Source: JAJDIA01 sp031555735 (GTDB lineage Bacteria; Bacteroidota; Bacteroidia; Bacteroidales; Tannerellaceae). From it: a DNA stretch of 64,000 bases. The notes beneath the pieces are model-generated. The model was not told the DNA's origin and made no database searches. It saw only the letters and a list, made by a program, of their open reading frames with translations. Numbering within the stretch: position 1 is the first letter of the stretch; the number at the start of each line of letters is the position of its first letter. A program made the translations under genes and the position numbers. Where the stretch lies: positions 11,769 through 75,768 of the forward strand of contig JAVBUE010000055.1 of the NCBI GenBank assembly GCA_031555735.1. The letters run 5' to 3'. Shown piece after piece: positions 53,569 through 63,163 of this stretch.

Positions 53569-54186
53569 ATGAAAATCATTGCGGTCGGAATGAATTACAC
53601 ATCTCACAATAAAGAGATGCGTCATTCGTTAGAATTAGCAGAGCCGACGATCTTTATGAAGGCCGATTCGTCGTTATTGAAAGACGGCAAACCGTTTTTC
53701 ATCCCCGATTTCTCATCGGAGGTACACTACGAGACGGAGATTGTCGTACGGATCGACCGGCTGGGAAAGAATATTGCCGAACGTTTCGCCCACCGCTACT
53801 ACAGCGAGGTGACGGTTGGTATCGACTTCACCGCACGCGACCTGCAAAACCGCCTGCGTGCCGAAGGGATGCCGTGGGAGATCAGTAAAGCGTTCGACAA
53901 TTCGGCGGCCACCGGCACGTTTGTCGCCCTGGAAGAGCTGGGAGGTGATATTCAACACCTGCCGTTCCACCTGGAGATCAACAAACAGACGGTACAGGTG
54001 GGGAATACGGCGGATATGCTGTTTGGCGTTGACCGCATCATAGCCTGGGCAAGCCGTTTCTTTACGCTGAAGATCGGGGATCTGATCTTTACCGGAACGC
54101 CTGCGGGTGTAGGGCTGGTGCGGATAGACGATCACCTGGAAGGCTATATCGGCGCGCGTAAGCTGCTGGATTTTCATGTGAGATAA
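53569..54186 (+). CDS. fumarylacetoacetate hydrolase-family protein
   Basis: 205 residues, the compact form of the FAH fold. It starts MKIIAVGMNYTSHNKEM, has PTIFMKADSSLLKDGKPFFIPDF and VHYETEIVVRI, with the metal-binding glutamates, and ends with IGDLIFTGTPAGVG. Relatives act as acylpyruvases or oxaloacetate decarboxylases; the substrate here is undetermined. The last base of its stop codon is the first base of the porU start. Confidence 0.9.
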   Translation: MKIIAVGMNYTSHNKEMRHSLELAEPTIFMKADSSLLKDGKPFFIPDFSSEVHYETEIVVRIDRLGKNIAERFAHRYYSEVTVGIDFTARDLQNRLRAEGMPWEISKAFDNSAATGTFVALEELGGDIQHLPFHLEINKQTVQVGNTADMLFGVDRIIAWASRFFTLKIGDLIFTGTPAGVGLVRIDDHLEGYIGARKLLDFHVR

Positions 54187-57100
54187 TGATGATGAAAATA
54201 CGATTATTACTTGTTTTACTTTTCGGACTCTTTTCCTTGCTGCCTATACAGGCGGCAGACAACCGGTATGCCGCACAGTCGGTGCTGTCGGAAGGGAAAT
54301 GGGCCAGGATACAGGTGAACGAAACCGGTATCTACAAACTGACGTATGCCGACCTCAAAGGAATGGGATTCGCCGATCCTTCGAAAGTGGCGGTGTTCGG
54401 TTATGGCGGATGGCCGCTGGAAGAAGATTTCACGAAACCCTATACCGACGACCTTCCCAACATCCCCGTATGGCAAGGCGCCGACTATCTCCTGTTCTAT
54501 GCGAAAGGGCCTGTGAAATGGACGTATTCAGACACCAAAGGTCTCTTCGAGCACACCAACAACCCCTATGCCACTTCCGGGTATTATTTCCTGACGGATG
54601 CCTATCCGCGCCGGGTGATGGAACGTGAAACAGGAGCATCATCCGCCATTTTCTCCGTTACTTCGTTCGACGATTACGTGGTCCATGAGAAAGAACTGGC
54701 ATCGGTCAACAAGTCGGGACGCGAACTGTATGGCGAATCGTTCGAAGTACAATCCACCCGGTCGTTCGATTACCATATCCCCGGTATAACGAATGAATGG
54801 GGGAAAGCCACGCTGAGCTTCATCGCACGGCCGGAAAACACCTCCGGTTCGGCTACGCTGAGTATCGATTCCAAGATCGTCGTGGATGCGACGGTGCCCC
54901 GGATATCAGGCGACAATTCCTCCTATACCAAAGCCAATGAAGCGCTGAAAACCAGCTCGTGGGACGGGGAGAAGAAAGAAGATTTCACGGTAAAGATACT
55001 GTATGGGCGGAGCTACGACCCGAACGCCCGCCTGAACTACTTCCGCCTGCAAATGAGACGTGAGCTGCGGCCGTATGGAGCTTTCACCTTCTTCCGCAAC
55101 ATCGAATCGATCGGGCAAAGCACCCGGTTTGTGATTCGGAATGCGACGGCGGGCACCCATATATGGGATGTGACGGACGGAACGGAGGTCAGGCAGATAG
55201 AAGCCTCCCTGAGCGGGACGGAACTTTCTTTTTCGATCCCGGCAGGCGGATTGCGCGAATTCGCCATCGTACAGGAAAATGGGACGTTCGACAAACCGGT
55301 TGCCGCCGGCGAAGTAAAGAACCAGAACCTGCACGGGATGGAACAGGTGGATATGATCATCATCGCTCCGGCCGCCTTCCGGGAACAGGCGGAACGGTTG
55401 GCCGACCTGCACCGCGATCCGAAGGAAGGATTGAAAGTGGAAGTCGTGGATCCAAAGCTGATCTATAACGAGTTCTCCAGCGGAACACCGGATGCTACGG
55501 CTTACCGCCGTTTCTTGAAAATGTTTTACGACCGGAGCGCAACTGCCGGCACACCTCCCCGGTACCTCTTATTGTTTGGTGACGGAATATACGACAACCG
55601 GGGCATCAGTGAAGACGATAACGGCATGAAGAGCCTGTATGCGGCATACGGCGACTGCCTGCTGCTCACCTATCAATCCGCCAAATCACTGGATATCAAC
55701 TCATATACCACCGACGATTACTTTGGCTTCCTGAAGGATACGGACGGGGCGAACATCTTGTCGAACGTGACCGTCCTTGGTATCGGACGATTACCGGTGC
55801 GGACGGAAACGGAGGCACGGCAGGTAGTGGATAAGCTGATCAACTATGCCACCAACAACTTACCGGGCAACTGGAAAAACAACCTCGCCTTTGTGGGCGA
55901 CGATGGCAATGGAGCCGACAAATACACGACCGCCCACATGGAACAAGCCGACCAACTGGCGGAGACCATCGAAACCAACCATCCCGAATTCCTGGTCAAC
56001 AAGGTCTATCTGGATGCCTATAAGAAAGATTTCACGGGTGGACAGACACGCTACCCGGCCGTCAACGCCCGTATCCAACGCCTGCTGAAAGACGGATTGA
56101 TGGTGTTGAACTATTCGGGACACGGAGATACCAAATCATGGACGGAAGAGCGGGTGATGACCGATACGGAGATCCGCCAGTCCACCTACCCGTACCTGCC
56201 GCTCTGGATCACAGCCACCTGCGATTTCACCCGTTTCGACGATGCCAACACATCTGCCGGAGAACTGGTATTACTGAATAAAACGAGCGGAGGTATCGCC
56301 CTCTTCTCCACCACCCGCGCCGTTTATATGGAGGAGAATTTCAAGATCAACAAACGGCTGATCGAACACCTGTTCGACAAAAGCGATGGCCGCCGGCTGA
56401 CACTGGGCGAAGTGATGATGAAAACAAAGACAGACCTGAGAGGAGGATTGAACCAACTCAATTTCCTCCTGGTGGGCGATCCGGCCATGAAACTGGTCTA
56501 TCCGGAAAACCGGATGCGGGTGACTGCCATCAACGGGAAACCGCTGACCGGAGACACGATCACCCTGAAAGCTATGGAGAAGGTCACCGTGGAAGGGGAA
56601 ATACTGGATGCGGACGGCAACCGGATGACAGGCTTCAACGGCACCTCCATACCGACTGTGTTTGACAGCCGGATGTCGCTGAAAACGTTAGACAACAACA
56701 ATTCAGGCGCTTTCTATTATACCGACTATATCAATAAATTGTTCACCCGGCAGGTGGACGTGACTGATGGTACATTCTCTTTTACCTTTGAGGTGCCGAA
56801 AGATATCGCCTACTCGAACGAAGCCGGGAAAATGAGCCTGTATGCCTCCGACGCGACCGGCGGACTCGAAGCACAGGGTGCCTTCCTCCGCTACAAAGTG
56901 GGCGGGACAGCCGACAATCCGGAAGAAGATAACGAAGGTCCTGAAATACGCCAGATCTACCTGAACGATTCCACCTTTACCGAAGGAAGCAAGGTAAATA
57001 CCACCCCGCTATTGGTCGCACGCGTATGGGATAAAAGCGGCATCAACCTGACTGGCAGTAGCCTGGGGCACGACGCGATGCTGACGATCGACCATTCCAC

Positions 57101-57593
57101 CACTGTCCGATATGTGCTGAACACCTACTATGAGCCGGTGGGTACAGAAAACGAAGGGTTGATCGTCTTCCCTGTCCCCGAACTGGCACCCGGTATCCAT
57201 ACCGCAGAACTGGTGGTATGGGATATCCGCAATAATTCCTCCAGAGACACGGTGACCTTTGAGGTGGTGGAAGGCTTGAAGCCCTCGTTGATCGAGTTGG
57301 TCGCCACCCCGAATCCGGCGCGTGAACAGGTGCAGTTCCGCCTCGTCCATAACCGTCCGGAAACGCAGATGGATGTAGCGCTTTCGGTCTATGACATGAC
57401 TGGCCGCCTGCTCTGGTCGCATACGGAGAAAGGATCATCCGAGCTGTTCAAGTCGTATATCGTCACCTGGGACCTGACGGGTAACTCAGGTACCCGCCTG
57501 CTTCCGGGGCTCTACTTCTACCGTGCCGCTATCCGCACGAACCATTCCAAAGAGGCTTCGAAGGCGAATAAATTAATTATTCTCGCACAATAA
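54186..57593 (+). CDS. porU: type IX secretion signal peptidase/sortase PorU
   Basis: Removes the C-terminal sorting domain from type IX cargo and joins the protein to A-LPS at the cell surface. 1135 residues, typical length. After the signal peptide (ending LPIQAAD), a gingipain-like C25 peptidase domain covers roughly residues 380-780. The catalytic pair is His646 in LNYSGHGDTKSW and Cys679 in WITATCDFTRF; the 33-residue spacing agrees with the Porphyromonas enzyme. The C-terminus has its own type IX sorting-like domain (ATPNPAREQVQFRL ... GLYFYRA). It is followed by porV; this pair is conserved in Bacteroidetes. Confidence 0.93.
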   Translation: MMMKIRLLLVLLFGLFSLLPIQAADNRYAAQSVLSEGKWARIQVNETGIYKLTYADLKGMGFADPSKVAVFGYGGWPLEEDFTKPYTDDLPNIPVWQGADYLLFYAKGPVKWTYSDTKGLFEHTNNPYATSGYYFLTDAYPRRVMERETGASSAIFSVTSFDDYVVHEKELASVNKSGRELYGESFEVQSTRSFDYHIPGITNEWGKATLSFIARPENTSGSATLSIDSKIVVDATVPRISGDNSSYTKANEALKTSSWDGEKKEDFTVKILYGRSYDPNARLNYFRLQMRRELRPYGAFTFFRNIESIGQSTRFVIRNATAGTHIWDVTDGTEVRQIEASLSGTELSFSIPAGGLREFAIVQENGTFDKPVAAGEVKNQNLHGMEQVDMIIIAPAAFREQAERLADLHRDPKEGLKVEVVDPKLIYNEFSSGTPDATAYRRFLKMFYDRSATAGTPPRYLLLFGDGIYDNRGISEDDNGMKSLYAAYGDCLLLTYQSAKSLDINSYTTDDYFGFLKDTDGANILSNVTVLGIGRLPVRTETEARQVVDKLINYATNNLPGNWKNNLAFVGDDGNGADKYTTAHMEQADQLAETIETNHPEFLVNKVYLDAYKKDFTGGQTRYPAVNARIQRLLKDGLMVLNYSGHGDTKSWTEERVMTDTEIRQSTYPYLPLWITATCDFTRFDDANTSAGELVLLNKTSGGIALFSTTRAVYMEENFKINKRLIEHLFDKSDGRRLTLGEVMMKTKTDLRGGLNQLNFLLVGDPAMKLVYPENRMRVTAINGKPLTGDTITLKAMEKVTVEGEILDADGNRMTGFNGTSIPTVFDSRMSLKTLDNNNSGAFYYTDYINKLFTRQVDVTDGTFSFTFEVPKDIAYSNEAGKMSLYASDATGGLEAQGAFLRYKVGGTADNPEEDNEGPEIRQIYLNDSTFTEGSKVNTTPLLVARVWDKSGINLTGSSLGHDAMLTIDHSTTVRYVLNTYYEPVGTENEGLIVFPVPELAPGIHTAELVVWDIRNNSSRDTVTFEVVEGLKPSLIELVATPNPAREQVQFRLVHNRPETQMDVALSVYDMTGRLLWSHTEKGSSELFKSYIVTWDLTGNSGTRLLPGLYFYRAAIRTNHSKEASKANKLIILAQ

Positions 57594-57666
57594 ACACACG
57601 CTAAGTCTGTTATTATAAAGGGCGAAGCAATTCGCCTTCTTTGTCTAAATGCATAAATTATATCGA

Positions 57667-58842
57667 ATGAGTAAACTAAAAGTAACCTCGTTGTTGATGC
57701 TGATTGTGTTGTTGATCGTATCGCCCGCCATGCAGGCGCAAAAGGAAGAATTTGCACCCATCAATACCGCTGTCCCTTCCTTATCCATTGCCCCCGACGC
57801 ACGCGGCGGCGGTATGGGTGATAATGGCGCCGCCACCACGCCCGACGTGAGTTCACAATACTGGAATCCGGCTAAATATGCGTTCCAATTCAGCAAAGCC
57901 GGGGTTTCGCTGTCATATACGCCTTGGTTGCGCAAGTTGGTTAACGACGTGGGCCTGGCTTATCTCTCCGGTTATTACAAACTGGGCGACAGTGACCTAC
58001 AGGCCATCGGCGGCTCTATCCGCTATTTCTCCCTGGGTGAATTCATCAGCCAGCGCGAAGATTATAAAGGCATGCAGATGAACCCGTATGAAATGGCCAT
58101 CGACCTGAGTTACAGCCGCAAACTATCCGACCTGTTTTCCATGGGGGTTGCCCTTCGCTACATCCGTTCGGATATGGGGGTGACAGACGACGACCTGATG
58201 GGACCCGATAACGCCTTTGCCGCCGACATCTCTGGATATATGGAGAAATACGTGATCCTGGGAAATAGCGAATGTTTGTGGACCTGGGGGTTCAACATCT
58301 CCAACATCGGGACGAAGGTTTCTTACGACGGTGGAGAAACAAACCAGTTCCTGCCGGCAAACCTGAAACTGGGTACCGGTCTGCTCTTCCCGCTCGACGA
58401 TTACAACCGCCTGGGACTGTACCTGGATATAAACAAATACCTGGTTCCGGTCTATCCGCAGCGTTATGGAACGACTGAAGAAGAAACAGCCGACTACGAG
58501 AAACGGAAAGAAGATTATAACAATATGTCGTCTATCACCGGTATATTCGAATCCTTCACCGATTCGCCTTCGGGCTTCAGCGGTGAGTTGAAAGAGATCC
58601 GTTACTCGGTAGGCGCCGAATACAGCTATAACGACCAGTTCTTCGTCCGCGGCGGTTATTTCTATGAAAGCCCTGAGATGGGTAACCGGCAGTATTTCTC
58701 GATGGGTGCCGGTTTCCGGATGAGTGTATTCCAACTGGATGCCGCCTACCTCGTCAGTACTGTGCCGAGCAACCCGCTGGATCAGACGCTCCGCTTCTCG
58801 CTCTCCTTCGATATGGATGGTTTGAAATCTCTTTTCCGCTAA
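57667..58842 (+). CDS. porV: type IX secretion outer-membrane protein PorV
   Basis: Carries cargo from the translocon to PorU. I chose the ATG at 57667 (MSKLKVTSLLMLIV) because it starts the signal peptide directly; six more residues are possible upstream. The 391-residue product has the family's hallmark mature N-terminus (NTAVPSLSIAPDARGGGMGD) and alternating strands of a FadL-like barrel ending FSLSFDMDGLKSLFR. It lies 73 bases after porU. Confidence 0.93.
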   Translation: MSKLKVTSLLMLIVLLIVSPAMQAQKEEFAPINTAVPSLSIAPDARGGGMGDNGAATTPDVSSQYWNPAKYAFQFSKAGVSLSYTPWLRKLVNDVGLAYLSGYYKLGDSDLQAIGGSIRYFSLGEFISQREDYKGMQMNPYEMAIDLSYSRKLSDLFSMGVALRYIRSDMGVTDDDLMGPDNAFAADISGYMEKYVILGNSECLWTWGFNISNIGTKVSYDGGETNQFLPANLKLGTGLLFPLDDYNRLGLYLDINKYLVPVYPQRYGTTEEETADYEKRKEDYNNMSSITGIFESFTDSPSGFSGELKEIRYSVGAEYSYNDQFFVRGGYFYESPEMGNRQYFSMGAGFRMSVFQLDAAYLVSTVPSNPLDQTLRFSLSFDMDGLKSLFR

Positions 58843-58852
58843 TCCGTCCGGT

Positions 58853-59335
58853 ATGAAGATTCGTGTTGGTTTCGGATACGACGTGCATGCCCTGGTGCCC
58901 AACCGCGCCCTGTGGCTGGGAGGTATGCAGATTGAACATACCCTGGGACTGCTGGGGCATAGCGACGCCGATGTGCTGATCCATGCCATCTGCGACGCCT
59001 TGCTTGGCGCCGCAAATATGCGGGATATCGGGTATCAGTTTCCCGACACATCCGGTCAATACAAGGATATCGACAGTAAAATATTACTGCGTGACACCAT
59101 GAAACTGATCCGTGAAGCAGGTTTTGAATTAGGCAATATTGATGCGACCATTGCCGCCGAACGTCCGAAACTCAACCCATATATTCCCCGGATGAAAGAA
59201 ACACTCGCCGGAGTAATGGGCGTTCCCGAAGAGGATATCTCCCTCAAAGCCACAACCAGTGAAAAACTGGGGTTTGTGGGTCGCCAGGAAGGAATGGCCG
59301 CCTATGCCACCGTTCTGATCTGTAAACAACGGTGA
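58853..59335 (+). CDS. ispF: 2-C-methyl-D-erythritol 2,4-cyclodiphosphate synthase
   Basis: Forms the cyclic diphosphate of the MEP isoprenoid pathway. 160 residues, standard length. The zinc site Asp and His are in GYDVHAL near residue 8, followed by GHSDADVLIHAICDALLG and the DIGYQFPD loop; the CTP-site helix ends KATTSEKLGFVGR. It begins 10 bases after porV and is followed at three bases by nudC, so porV-ispF-nudC probably form one transcript. Confidence 0.96.
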   Translation: MKIRVGFGYDVHALVPNRALWLGGMQIEHTLGLLGHSDADVLIHAICDALLGAANMRDIGYQFPDTSGQYKDIDSKILLRDTMKLIREAGFELGNIDATIAAERPKLNPYIPRMKETLAGVMGVPEEDISLKATTSEKLGFVGRQEGMAAYATVLICKQR

Positions 59336-59338
59336 TCT

Positions 59339-60133
59339 ATGCTATCGCAACCGGAAACGCCTGCATACTGGTTTCTCTTTGACGACAACCGGATACTTTT
59401 GCAAAAAGAAAACGAGTCGTTCACCATCCCGGCAGGCACATGTCCACCCTACCCGGTATCCAACGAACTGGAAGTATCTTTCCCGGACGCTACCCCCTGC
59501 CGGACGGCATTGTTATTGGTTACGGTGGAGGAAACAGACTGTTTTGTACTGATGGATCTGCGTACCAGTTGGAATGTACTGCCTCCTGCATTGTATCAGA
59601 AAGCCGGTAAGGCTTCGCAAATGCTGTACTGGGACAAGCACAGCCGCTTTTGCTCCGTTTGCGGAACAAAAACCGAACACCTGCTGCCCGCCATGAAGAA
59701 ATGTCCTTCCTGCGGGTATGAGCTTTACCCGGTTATTTCTACAGCGATCCTGGCATTGGTACGGAAAGGGGATACCATCCTGTTGGTACATGCGCGGAAC
59801 TTCCGCGGATCGTTCCACAGCCTGGTAGCCGGATTCCTCGAACCCGGGGAGAGCCTGGAAGAATGTGTCGCCCGTGAAGTGAAGGAGGAGACAGGGCTGA
59901 CCATCCAAAATATCACATTCTTCGGCAACCAACCCTGGCCCTATCCAAGTGGACTGATGGTGGGTTATATCGCCGATTATGCAGAGGGTGAGATCCGTTT
60001 GCAGGAAGATGAACTCAGTTCGGCCGCGTTCTATACCCGGGAGAATCTGCCGGAGCTGCCACGGAAAGCGAGTCTGGCACGGGCGATGATTGATTGGTGG
60101 CTGGCCGGTGAACCGTTGCCGAATCACGTTTGA
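59339..60133 (+). CDS. nudC: NADH pyrophosphatase NudC
   Basis: Hydrolyses NAD(H) and NAD-capped RNA. 264 residues. A zinc ribbon (FCSVCG and KKCPSCG, near residues 103 and 122) precedes the Nudix domain with the box GFLEPGESLEECVAREVKEE and the NudC signature NQPWPYPSGLM. Its last 119 bases overlap the convergent gene at 60015, an unusually long coding overlap for this window. Confidence 0.92.
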   Translation: MLSQPETPAYWFLFDDNRILLQKENESFTIPAGTCPPYPVSNELEVSFPDATPCRTALLLVTVEETDCFVLMDLRTSWNVLPPALYQKAGKASQMLYWDKHSRFCSVCGTKTEHLLPAMKKCPSCGYELYPVISTAILALVRKGDTILLVHARNFRGSFHSLVAGFLEPGESLEECVAREVKEETGLTIQNITFFGNQPWPYPSGLMVGYIADYAEGEIRLQEDELSSAAFYTRENLPELPRKASLARAMIDWWLAGEPLPNHV

Positions 60134-60794
60134 CAGAATCATGCCTCTTTTCCCCGGGATATGTCACCAATGGCAAAGGCAGTTCCCGTTGCTGCTCCCT
60201 GTACTTCCGCATGCGTTTGACCATCTCTTCCGAAGGGGCTTCTTTGTATGCCTTCAGGCTGACTTCAGCCCGTAACTTATTCTTATAATGCTGCCGGTAT
60301 TCCGGACTGAACAACATATTCAGGCCATGTGCAAAGTCGGCGCGACCTTGTCCGCCCGGCTTCATTCTGCCCATATGATCTTGTGGCACGGTCCCCAACC
60401 AATCAGGATAATAGAATTTGAAGAAATCCGGATGGACCTGATTCCCCCGATCCGCAGGCGGCTCTTTTACCACATGCCACCAGAATACCCCGGGTGGAAG
60501 GTCTATCAGGGCAACCTTCCGCCGGATCGTATCTTCCTGTTTCGGTATATACTCGGAAAAATCTTTCAGGAGGGGTAGTTCAGAGGGGTTGGCCAACATA
60601 GGAGAAACAGGAGTCTCCGGATGGAGAAATGTACCACCCTGGATCGCACGCATCGTTTCGGGATTCAATCGGACACTATCCCTGCCGGCCAGTACATTTT
60701 GCAACCACAACGAATCCTTTGCTGTCCATTGTGCCTGCAGAGAACCTGAGATACTCAGGCTAACGACGATCCAGGTTAATAACTGCTTGTTCAT
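60015..60794 (-). CDS. exported hypothetical protein, DUF4858-like, long copy
   Basis: 259 residues with a signal peptide (ending GSLQAQ). The conserved core begins WTAKDSLWLQNVLAGRDSVRLNPETMRAIQGG, followed by LPLLKDFSEYIP and VFWWHV. A charged, Pro/Ser-rich tail follows from about residue 210. I think this is the DUF4858 type of Bacteroidales, but that is from memory of its WTxxDSLWLQ start. Its start overlaps the stop of the shorter paralogue at 60791 by four bases (ATGA). The tail is encoded opposite the end of nudC. Function unknown. Confidence 0.65.
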   Translation of the reverse strand: MNKQLLTWIVVSLSISGSLQAQWTAKDSLWLQNVLAGRDSVRLNPETMRAIQGGTFLHPETPVSPMLANPSELPLLKDFSEYIPKQEDTIRRKVALIDLPPGVFWWHVVKEPPADRGNQVHPDFFKFYYPDWLGTVPQDHMGRMKPGGQGRADFAHGLNMLFSPEYRQHYKNKLRAEVSLKAYKEAPSEEMVKRMRKYREQQRELPLPLVTYPGEKRHDSVKRDSATVHRPATNQSSPVPDSLSVAAPADSPGYRTRPN

Positions 60795-61264
60795 GTATGA
60801 TCTTCAAGGCATTTCATTATAGTACTGTAAGTTCTCCGCCCGCTTCCGGTTCTTTCTCTTCGCTCGTTCACTGGGCCAGAATAGGTAACGAAGCCAATCG
60901 TCCAATGAGAAATCCGCACGTACGGAGAAACGAAATCGGTTTCGGGTAGTTGGTGACGGCTATATACCGCTGCCGGCATAGTGGCCGGATCTACTTCCCA
61001 CCGGAAAGAATCCGGAATGCCTGCGCCGGTAAAATCTTTAAGGATAGGTAAAATACCTGGCGCCGGTAATAATTCAGGACGGGCGCCTTCGGGTCGGATC
61101 AAGGATCCTTCCCGAATGGCCCGCATGGTTTCCGGATTCAACCGGAGAGTGTCACTTCCTGCCAATGCTCCTTTCAACCACAACGAATCTTTCTCTGTCC
61201 ATTGAGCATGACTGAAGTGCGCGTTTACACTGATAATCATCCAAATCAACCACTTATTATTCAT
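60791..61264 (-). CDS. exported hypothetical protein, DUF4858-like, short copy
   Basis: I chose the ATG at 61264 (MNNKWLIWMIISVNAHFSHA), which starts a signal peptide; a longer frame to 61417 has no signal. The product is 157 residues. It repeats the downstream gene's core: WTEKDSLWLKGALAGSDTLRLNPETMRAIREG and LPILKDFTG. It diverges afterwards and lacks the long tail. It is a tandem duplicate, coupled to its partner by a four-base overlap. Function unknown. Confidence 0.62.
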   Translation of the reverse strand: MNNKWLIWMIISVNAHFSHAQWTEKDSLWLKGALAGSDTLRLNPETMRAIREGSLIRPEGARPELLPAPGILPILKDFTGAGIPDSFRWEVDPATMPAAVYSRHQLPETDFVSPYVRISHWTIGFVTYSGPVNERRERTGSGRRTYSTIMKCLEDHT

Positions 61265-61420
61265 CAACAATGATATCGAGTCCAAAAATAGACAGGAAAC
61301 CATTCCCATTTCCCTTAAATTATTTAATAGGTGTGAGTGATATATAATCTTACATTTTTTTGAGAAGTTTTTGGGTAAAGGAACTGCAGGAGTGTTACGC
61401 AGTGCTATCAATATCAATAA

Positions 61421-61451
61421 AAAAGCTGTCTCCGATGAGGAAACAGCTTTT
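61421..61451 (-). terminator. terminator after the GDP-mannose pyrophosphorylase gene
   Basis: 9-bp stem (AAAAGCTGT / ACAGCTTTT) followed on the minus strand by a run of T, 27 bases past the stop at 61478. Confidence 0.75.
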
Positions 61452-61477
61452 GAAGGTTCAGTCGGTTATATGAATCC

Positions 61478-62560
61478 TTATTTGAAATCTTTGCCGAATT
61501 TCAACTGGGCATCGGCCACGAATTGTTTGATCCGTTGTTCATCGTCTTTCTTACAGATCAGCAAGGCGTTACCCGATTCGGCGATGATAAAGTCTTCCAA
61601 TCCCTGCGCCACAACCAGGCGGTCCGGATTATCAATGGCGATTACGTTCCGGTAGCTCTCATTCATCAGGACCTTCCCGTTGCGGAGGACGGCGTTTTCG
61701 TTCTCGTCCTTAGGCGCCAGTTCGTACAACGACCCCCATGTTCCCAGGTCGGCCCAGCCGAAATCAACGCACAACATATAGACATTATTGGCTCTTTCCA
61801 TGATCCCGAAGTCGATGGATATATTCTGGCAGTAGGGAAAGTTTTCCTGGATGAACGCCCGTTCATTCGGTGTATTGAATGCATTGGTTCCCATATCGAA
61901 ACGGGTGGTAATATCCGGCAGGTACCGCCTGAATGCTTCCAGGATCGTACCCACGTTCCACACAAAAAGTCCGGAATTCCAGAAGAACTCGCCACTCTTT
62001 TGGAATACCATGGCAATTTCCAGGTTCGGTTTTTCGGTAAACGTTTTCACTTTGGTAAATCCATCCAGCATGGAATCGCTGCTCTGGATATATCCGTAGC
62101 CTGTTTCCGGGCGGCTGGGCTTGATCCCCAGTGTGGCAAGCGCCTTATGCTTGCCTACAAATGCCAATGCCCGCTTCACATCTTCCAGAAACACCTCTTC
62201 CTTCAGGATCAGATGGTCTGACGGCGCCACAACAATATTGGCATCCGGATTACACGCCTGGATATGATACGCCGCATAGGCGATACAGGGCGCCGTGTTC
62301 CGACGGCAGGGTTCAAGGAGTATCTGATGATCTTCAAGCTCGGGAAGCTGTACCTTCATCAGATCGTAATAAGCTTCATTCGTTACAATATAGATATTCT
62401 CCCGGGGGATGATCTTCGAAAAACGGTCGAACGTCATCTGTAGCAACGAGCGCCCGCTCCCAAAAAAGTCCAGGAACTGTTTGGGATACGATTCCCGGCT
62501 GAACGGCCAGAAACGGCTTCCGATCCCTCCACCCATGATCACACAATAGTTATTTTTCAT
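61478..62560 (-). CDS. mannose-1-phosphate guanylyltransferase
   Basis: Makes GDP-mannose from mannose-1-phosphate and GTP, for capsule, LPS and glycoprotein sugars. 360 residues, the single-domain form without a phosphomannose isomerase domain. The nucleotide-binding start is CVIMGGGIGSRFWPFSRESYPKQFLDFFG, matching the GGxGxRxWPxSR signature. Further motifs are VAPSDHLI and FTEKPNLEIA, and WADLGTWGSLYEL near residue 270. It has its own terminator and stands as a single gene. Confidence 0.92.
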   Translation of the reverse strand: MKNNYCVIMGGGIGSRFWPFSRESYPKQFLDFFGSGRSLLQMTFDRFSKIIPRENIYIVTNEAYYDLMKVQLPELEDHQILLEPCRRNTAPCIAYAAYHIQACNPDANIVVAPSDHLILKEEVFLEDVKRALAFVGKHKALATLGIKPSRPETGYGYIQSSDSMLDGFTKVKTFTEKPNLEIAMVFQKSGEFFWNSGLFVWNVGTILEAFRRYLPDITTRFDMGTNAFNTPNERAFIQENFPYCQNISIDFGIMERANNVYMLCVDFGWADLGTWGSLYELAPKDENENAVLRNGKVLMNESYRNVIAIDNPDRLVVAQGLEDFIIAESGNALLICKKDDEQRIKQFVADAQLKFGKDFK

Positions 62561-62725
62561 ATATCTGTTGATAAAAGTTATCGACTCACATGCGCCACTT
62601 TAAACCCGGAAGGCCGGTTACATATCGCTCCGCAAACACTCCCCGACGCATACGTACAAATATAACGAAAGATTCCGGCATTTATTCCTTCCCCCTCCCC
62701 TATTTAAAAAAAAATAGCCTAACCC

Positions 62726-62756
62726 TTGCCGTATTCAAAAATATCTATACCTTTGC
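62726..62756 (+). promoter_or_regulatory. promoter of tRNA-Leu
   Basis: TTG at 62726-62728, a 19-base spacer and TACCTTTG at 62748, the phylum's consensus, 17 bases before the tRNA. Confidence 0.6.
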
Positions 62757-62772
62757 AACGCATTTGACAAAT

Positions 62773-62856
62773 GCCCAGATGGCGGAATCGGTAGACGCGC
62801 TGGTCTCAAACACCAGTGGATTCACTTCCATGCCGGTTCGATCCCGGCTCTGGGTA
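62773..62856 (+). tRNA. tRNA-Leu (anticodon CAA)
   Basis: 84-base class II tRNA with an acceptor stem GCCCAGA/TCTGGGT, D arm, anticodon stem CTGGT/ACCAG around the loop CTCAAAC (anticodon CAA), a long variable arm and an intact T arm (GCCGG-TTCGATC-CCGGC). It reads UUG codons. A frame running straight through it is spurious. Confidence 0.95.
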
Positions 62857-62865
62857 CTTCCAAGA

Positions 62866-62906
62866 AACGCTAATTCTTTTATTTATAAAGAGTTAGCGTT
62901 TTTCTT
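62866..62906 (+). terminator. terminator after tRNA-Leu
   Basis: 14-base arms (AACGCTAATTCTTT / AAAGAGTTAGCGTT, one mismatch) followed by TTTCTTTTTC, 10 bases past the tRNA. Confidence 0.8.
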
Positions 62907-63110
62907 TTTCTCTCCGTGTCCGCAGCGTGTCCGCCTTTTGAAGAAAATGGGGGTCAGCGGATTTTCCCGGTTGGCAACCTTCCAGCTAAGAAAAATGAAG
63001 GAAGTTAAGCACTATTACAATCAGGGTGTACAAGCCCGCGTAGGAATTTAAAAATCAGTCGTTATTTTACACCCTCATAGAAGAGAAGTAATTTAGCCCA
63101 AGGTTTAATA
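62907..63110. other. unassigned stretch downstream of tRNA-Leu
   Basis: About 200 bases with a GTGTCCGCAGCGTGTCCGCC near-repeat and no convincing gene; a frame ending at 63051 starts before the tRNA and is not credible. The position, just past a tRNA and before gene fragments, is one where integrated elements often sit, but no integrase or att duplication is visible. Confidence 0.3.
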
Positions 63111-63113
63111 ACA

Positions 63114-63152
63114 AAGAACGGCTTCCCGTATAATTTGCCGGAAGCCGTTCTT
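63114..63152 (-). terminator. terminator downstream of the leftward TolC fragment
   Basis: Perfect 13-bp stem (AAGAACGGCTTCC / GGAAGCCGTTCTT), a 13-base loop and a T-containing tail on the minus strand, 11 bases past the stop. Confidence 0.75.
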
Positions 63153-63163
63153 AACAATCATTA

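Noticed and set aside
62590..63051. 153-codon frame near tRNA-Leu
   Set aside because: It runs straight through the promoter, the whole tRNA-Leu and its terminator, so it cannot be a real gene.
62907..63110. Integrated element with att sites at tRNA-Leu
   Set aside because: No integrase gene and no duplicated tRNA 3' end could be found inside the window, so only the position is suggestive.
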